Source of the DNA: JBGAWK01 sp044227665
GTDB lineage: Bacteria; Bacteroidota; Bacteroidia; Chitinophagales; JADIYW01
DNA length: 44,984 nucleotides
Reading direction: 5' to 3'
NCBI GenBank assembly: GCA_044227665.1
Contig: JBGAWK010000016.1
Coordinates: forward strand, 1 to 44,984
Shown here: positions 42,461-44,984 of the stretch, one piece after another
Position numbering within the stretch: position 1 is the first letter of the stretch
How the letters are laid out: every line of letters starts with the position of its first letter
The notes under the pieces: generated by a model
The model's database searches: none
What the model was told of the DNA's origin: nothing
Seen by the model: only the letters and a program-made list of their open reading frames with translations
Translations under genes and position numbers: made by a program

Positions 42461-43867
42461 CTATTCGGCGAGGAGGACAGTCTTAGTGCTATCCAGCATG
42501 TCTATCACCTTTTCCATATTGTCACTCTCGCAATATACTCTTAACACTGGCTCTGTACCGCTAGCTCGTACCATCACCCAAGATTCTTCTTCTAAATAAA
42601 ATTTCCATCCATCTATGTCTTCTACTCTTGTAATAGGATACTTTCCGAAGGACTTATAGCCATTATTTTCACATTTTTGAATAATAGATTGCTTCAATGC
42701 TTCTGTGATATGCAAATCATACCTATTGTAGTCAAAAGCCCCTACCACAGCATACACTTCTTGGATAAGTTCTTCAATAGACTTTCCGGATTTTGCCATA
42801 AATTCCATGAGCGTGAGCGCATTCCATACGCCATCGCGCTCAGGTATATGTCCTTTAATTGCGATGCCTCCACTTTCTTCCCCACCTAATAGCACATCTT
42901 CATGCACCATGATATCGCAAATATACTTGAAGCCTATTTTGGTCACCACGTAGGGGATATTGTAAGCTCGGCACAATTTTTTTACCTTATCAGATACAGA
43001 AAATGCAATAACGACTTTTCCTGTAAATTTTTTATATACATGCAAATAATGGATGAGCAGCAGAATGACATGATGAGAATCTATGTACTGTCCTTTGCTG
43101 TCATAGGCACCTACCCTATCTGCATCGCCATCATTAGCAAAACCAAAGTCTATATCTGTACTCTTGGCTATCAGCTCAGAGAACTCCAAGAGGTTTTTAT
43201 GCAAAGGTTCGGGTGCTGTACCATTGAAAGAAGGATTCTGCTCGCAATGCAGGCTCACAATATCCGGCATAAGCCGTTTTACTATCTTTTGTCCGGCACC
43301 ATACATCGCATCATAGGCAAAGACTTTACCACAGTAACGAATAGCATCCATGTCAAAATTTTTCTCTACATGCTCATAGTACATAGTTTCGAGATCTATA
43401 TACTCTACCTTGCCGCTCTGTACCAGTTCTTTTATAGTTACCGAAGGAATTTCGGCATTTTGGGGTATCAATTTTTCTACGGCATCAATTTCTGAAGGGC
43501 TGGATGGCCCTCCAAAGTATGATTTCAGTTTATATCCATTATAAGACGCAGGGTTATGGCTTGCAGTAATGACTACACCAAAGGTAGCCTTATGGATAAA
43601 ACAACCCAAAGACACCATAGGTGTAGAGGTAATGCCTTTTGCCAGCAGTACTTTGATACCATTATCGGCTAATACTTTGGCTGTAGTCTCTGCAAATAAC
43701 TCGCCACCAAATCTACAATCGTGACCAATGACCACCAAAGGATTATCTTGTGTTTCCTTTATTCTCATCGCTGTAGCCACAGCTACTCTTGCCACATTGT
43801 CGGTAGTAAATTCTTGAGCGATAATTGCTCTCCATCCATCTGTACCAAATTTGATTTGTATGCTCAT
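42461..43867 (-). CDS. Phosphoglucomutase/phosphomannomutase
   Basis: 468 aa from the ATG at 43867; a TTG 12 bases upstream is inside a promoter element. Four domains: phosphoserine S103 in ITASHNPAS, Mg-binding NDGDADR (D246, D248, D250), sugar-binding GGEESGGIAIKGHIPERDG, phosphate-binding VRASGTEPVLRVY. Interconverts hexose-1- and -6-phosphates for glycan precursors; glucose and mannose specificity cannot be told apart here. Confidence 0.95.
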   Translation of the reverse strand: MSIQIKFGTDGWRAIIAQEFTTDNVARVAVATAMRIKETQDNPLVVIGHDCRFGGELFAETTAKVLADNGIKVLLAKGITSTPMVSLGCFIHKATFGVVITASHNPASYNGYKLKSYFGGPSSPSEIDAVEKLIPQNAEIPSVTIKELVQSGKVEYIDLETMYYEHVEKNFDMDAIRYCGKVFAYDAMYGAGQKIVKRLMPDIVSLHCEQNPSFNGTAPEPLHKNLLEFSELIAKSTDIDFGFANDGDADRVGAYDSKGQYIDSHHVILLLIHYLHVYKKFTGKVVIAFSVSDKVKKLCRAYNIPYVVTKIGFKYICDIMVHEDVLLGGEESGGIAIKGHIPERDGVWNALTLMEFMAKSGKSIEELIQEVYAVVGAFDYNRYDLHITEALKQSIIQKCENNGYKSFGKYPITRVEDIDGWKFYLEEESWVMVRASGTEPVLRVYCESDNMEKVIDMLDSTKTVLLAE

Positions 43868-43876
43868 AATTGGAAG

Positions 43877-43884
43877 CAAATTTA
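43877..43884 (-). promoter_or_regulatory. Candidate -7 element of the phosphohexomutase gene
   Basis: The complement reads TAAATTTG, matching TAnnTTTG, 9 bases before the ATG at 43867. It overlaps the alternative TTG start and so supports the ATG. Confidence 0.4.
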
Positions 43885-43903
43885 AGGTACAAAGATGAAT
43901 CTT

Positions 43904-44539
43904 TTATCCTTTTCTAAGACAATATAGGGTATTACCTTCTGAGAAAATAGTTTTCACATTCTTATAGCTGTCAAACAATTGGACAAGCAACTTATTCCCC
44001 AGGCTATTCTGTGTAAGTTGACTAAATATCAGCCATCCGTTTGTATGGAGTCTTTGAACTACTTTTTCCAAGAAGTCTTCTTGCATGACTAGCGCAGGAA
44101 CTTTGTCATCAATAAATACATCTATACAAATCAAGTCGAACTTTTTAACACAACTTTGGATATAATCAATGGCAGACATACATACGAGTTCTCTTCCTTG
44201 TATATGCTGATAGCGATATGCCATATCCATAATTACAGAATCGCTATCTACGCCCACAATTTCGGCTACAGAGGCATTTGCATGTAATAAATCTCCTATG
44301 CTCCCTAACCCATAACCCAATATCAGCACCTTTGGAATATCTGTATGATAAATATTAAGTTTCTTGAACGCCGTACTAAAGGAGTCATAATATTTCCCCC
44401 ACGAATAAATGGCATTTTCTGTAGATAACTTGTAGGCACCCTTATGATAAGTCAGTTCTAAAACACCATTTATTTCACTATATTTTTTTTCTATAGGAAA
44501 CTCAAAGATGTAACTTAGATATTTTTTAATGCCTTGCAA
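43904..44539 (-). CDS. Spermidine-synthase-like SAM-binding protein
   Basis: 211 aa. Rossmann methyltransferase fold of the spermidine synthase type: motif I VLILGYGLGSIGDLL, acidic VDSDSVIMDMA, then FDLICIDVFIDDKVP and LHTNGWLIFSQL. It lacks the N-terminal beta domain and the full polyamine-binding motifs of SpeE, so polyamine synthesis is uncertain. The only nearby start is TTG at 44539, 9 bases after the stop of the upstream gene. Confidence 0.75.
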   Translation of the reverse strand: MQGIKKYLSYIFEFPIEKKYSEINGVLELTYHKGAYKLSTENAIYSWGKYYDSFSTAFKKLNIYHTDIPKVLILGYGLGSIGDLLHANASVAEIVGVDSDSVIMDMAYRYQHIQGRELVCMSAIDYIQSCVKKFDLICIDVFIDDKVPALVMQEDFLEKVVQRLHTNGWLIFSQLTQNSLGNKLLVQLFDSYKNVKTIFSEGNTLYCLRKG

Positions 44540-44548
44540 ACAAATGTT

Positions 44549-44984
44549 TTACCGTCCTATTCTATCTTTAAATTCTTCTATGCGTGCTACGAAGTTGTCT
44601 TTGAGATTTGCTTCTGGCTCTTCTAGATAGAAAACAATATTATTCTTGCCTTTTTTGACGACTTTATCGTTTTCGCTAGTAGCTCTGAAGTTTTCTATAA
44701 ATACAGGGTCTGACGATTGTACAGACATCACTCCTTCTAAATATCTGAAGTAATACCAAGTTCCATTGGCTGCTTCAATATACACATTCACAAAAGTACG
44801 TTCACCACGAGGTGCTACTTCCAGATATGCTTTTGTCTTCAAGGCAACACCTCTATTGCCTAATACCATCATTCCTACTCTGTCTATATTTTTGAAAGTC
44901 CCTTCCTGATCATCCCAATACCAATTGACATCTGAGAAGACCATGTTTGCGGGAAAATCCTGGGGTATGACAAACATGCCCTGT
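44549..44984 (-). CDS. Unknown protein, C-terminal part, cut by the window edge
   Basis: The frame is open past the end of the window, so only the last 145 or so residues are seen and the ATG at 44977 is not necessarily the start. Beta-rich: VNWYWDDQEGTFKNIDRVG, LGNRGVALKTKAYLEV, VNVYIEAANGTWYYFRYLEG, then a charged helical tail FVARIEEFKDR. No motif I recognise. It precedes the spermidine-synthase-like gene, with 9 bp between. Confidence 0.7.
   Translation of the reverse strand, partial: QGMFVIPQDFPANMVFSDVNWYWDDQEGTFKNIDRVGMMVLGNRGVALKTKAYLEVAPRGERTFVNVYIEAANGTWYYFRYLEGVMSVQSSDPVFIENFRATSENDKVVKKGKNNIVFYLEEPEANLKDNFVARIEEFKDRIGR

Noticed and set aside
42902..43495. 197-codon plus-strand ORF opposite the phosphohexomutase
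   Set aside because: Antisense shadow of a conserved enzyme; no recognisable domain.

Overview
The window comes from a low-GC, Gram-negative member of the Bacteroidota, probably the Chitinophagia/Saprospiria side, although the exact lineage cannot be fixed by eye. Three things point there. Gene content includes a carboxypeptidase-regulatory-like TonB receptor, a HYC_CC_PP-like Cys-rich protein, a split 5'-nucleotidase, a PorT-like barrel and a Pif1-type helicase with a C-terminal HTH. Start sites often lack a clear Shine-Dalgarno. The Bacteroidota -7 promoter element TAnnTTTG recurs just upstream of many genes.

Layout. (1) 1-9958: an accessory block. A tightly coupled minus-strand operon of five genes carries six phytanoyl-CoA-dioxygenase-like (PhyH, Fe(II)/2-oxoglutarate) domains. 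It is flanked by two UbiA-type prenyltransferases and, divergently, a SAM methyltransferase and a prolyl oligopeptidase. I read it as an unrecognised biosynthetic cluster for an isoprenoid or prenylated lipid-like product; the product is inference. (2) 9959-17721: an SGNH hydrolase, guaB, feoAB-msrA, a beta-lactamase-fold hydrolase and a small lipoprotein. (3) 17767-23517: rpsA, a probable copper/heavy-metal module (HYC_CC_PP protein, HMA-domain protein, TonB receptor) and frr. (4) 23570-31761: a Rieske protein overlapping an arginyl-transferase-like protein, a helicase, mqo, gcvT, a MoxR ATPase, OsmC and an outer-membrane barrel, all on the minus strand and many overlapping. (5) 31845-37739: dnaA, a split 5'-nucleotidase, an IscA/ErpA protein, HU, pdxH and a DUF2461 protein. 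(6) 37819-44984: pyrH, folP, an orphan DppB-like permease followed by hisH-hisA, an RlpA-like protein, a phosphohexomutase, a spermidine-synthase-like protein and a truncated unknown.

The housekeeping part is ordinary. The most unusual region is the PhyH/UbiA/methyltransferase cluster, with a two-domain fusion, one paralogue whose HxD iron motif is HxN, and a 9-bp tandem repeat in a junction of the operon. No tRNA, rRNA, IS element, phage gene or CRISPR array was seen. No gap without a gene exceeds 300 bases; the longest is 42233-42460.
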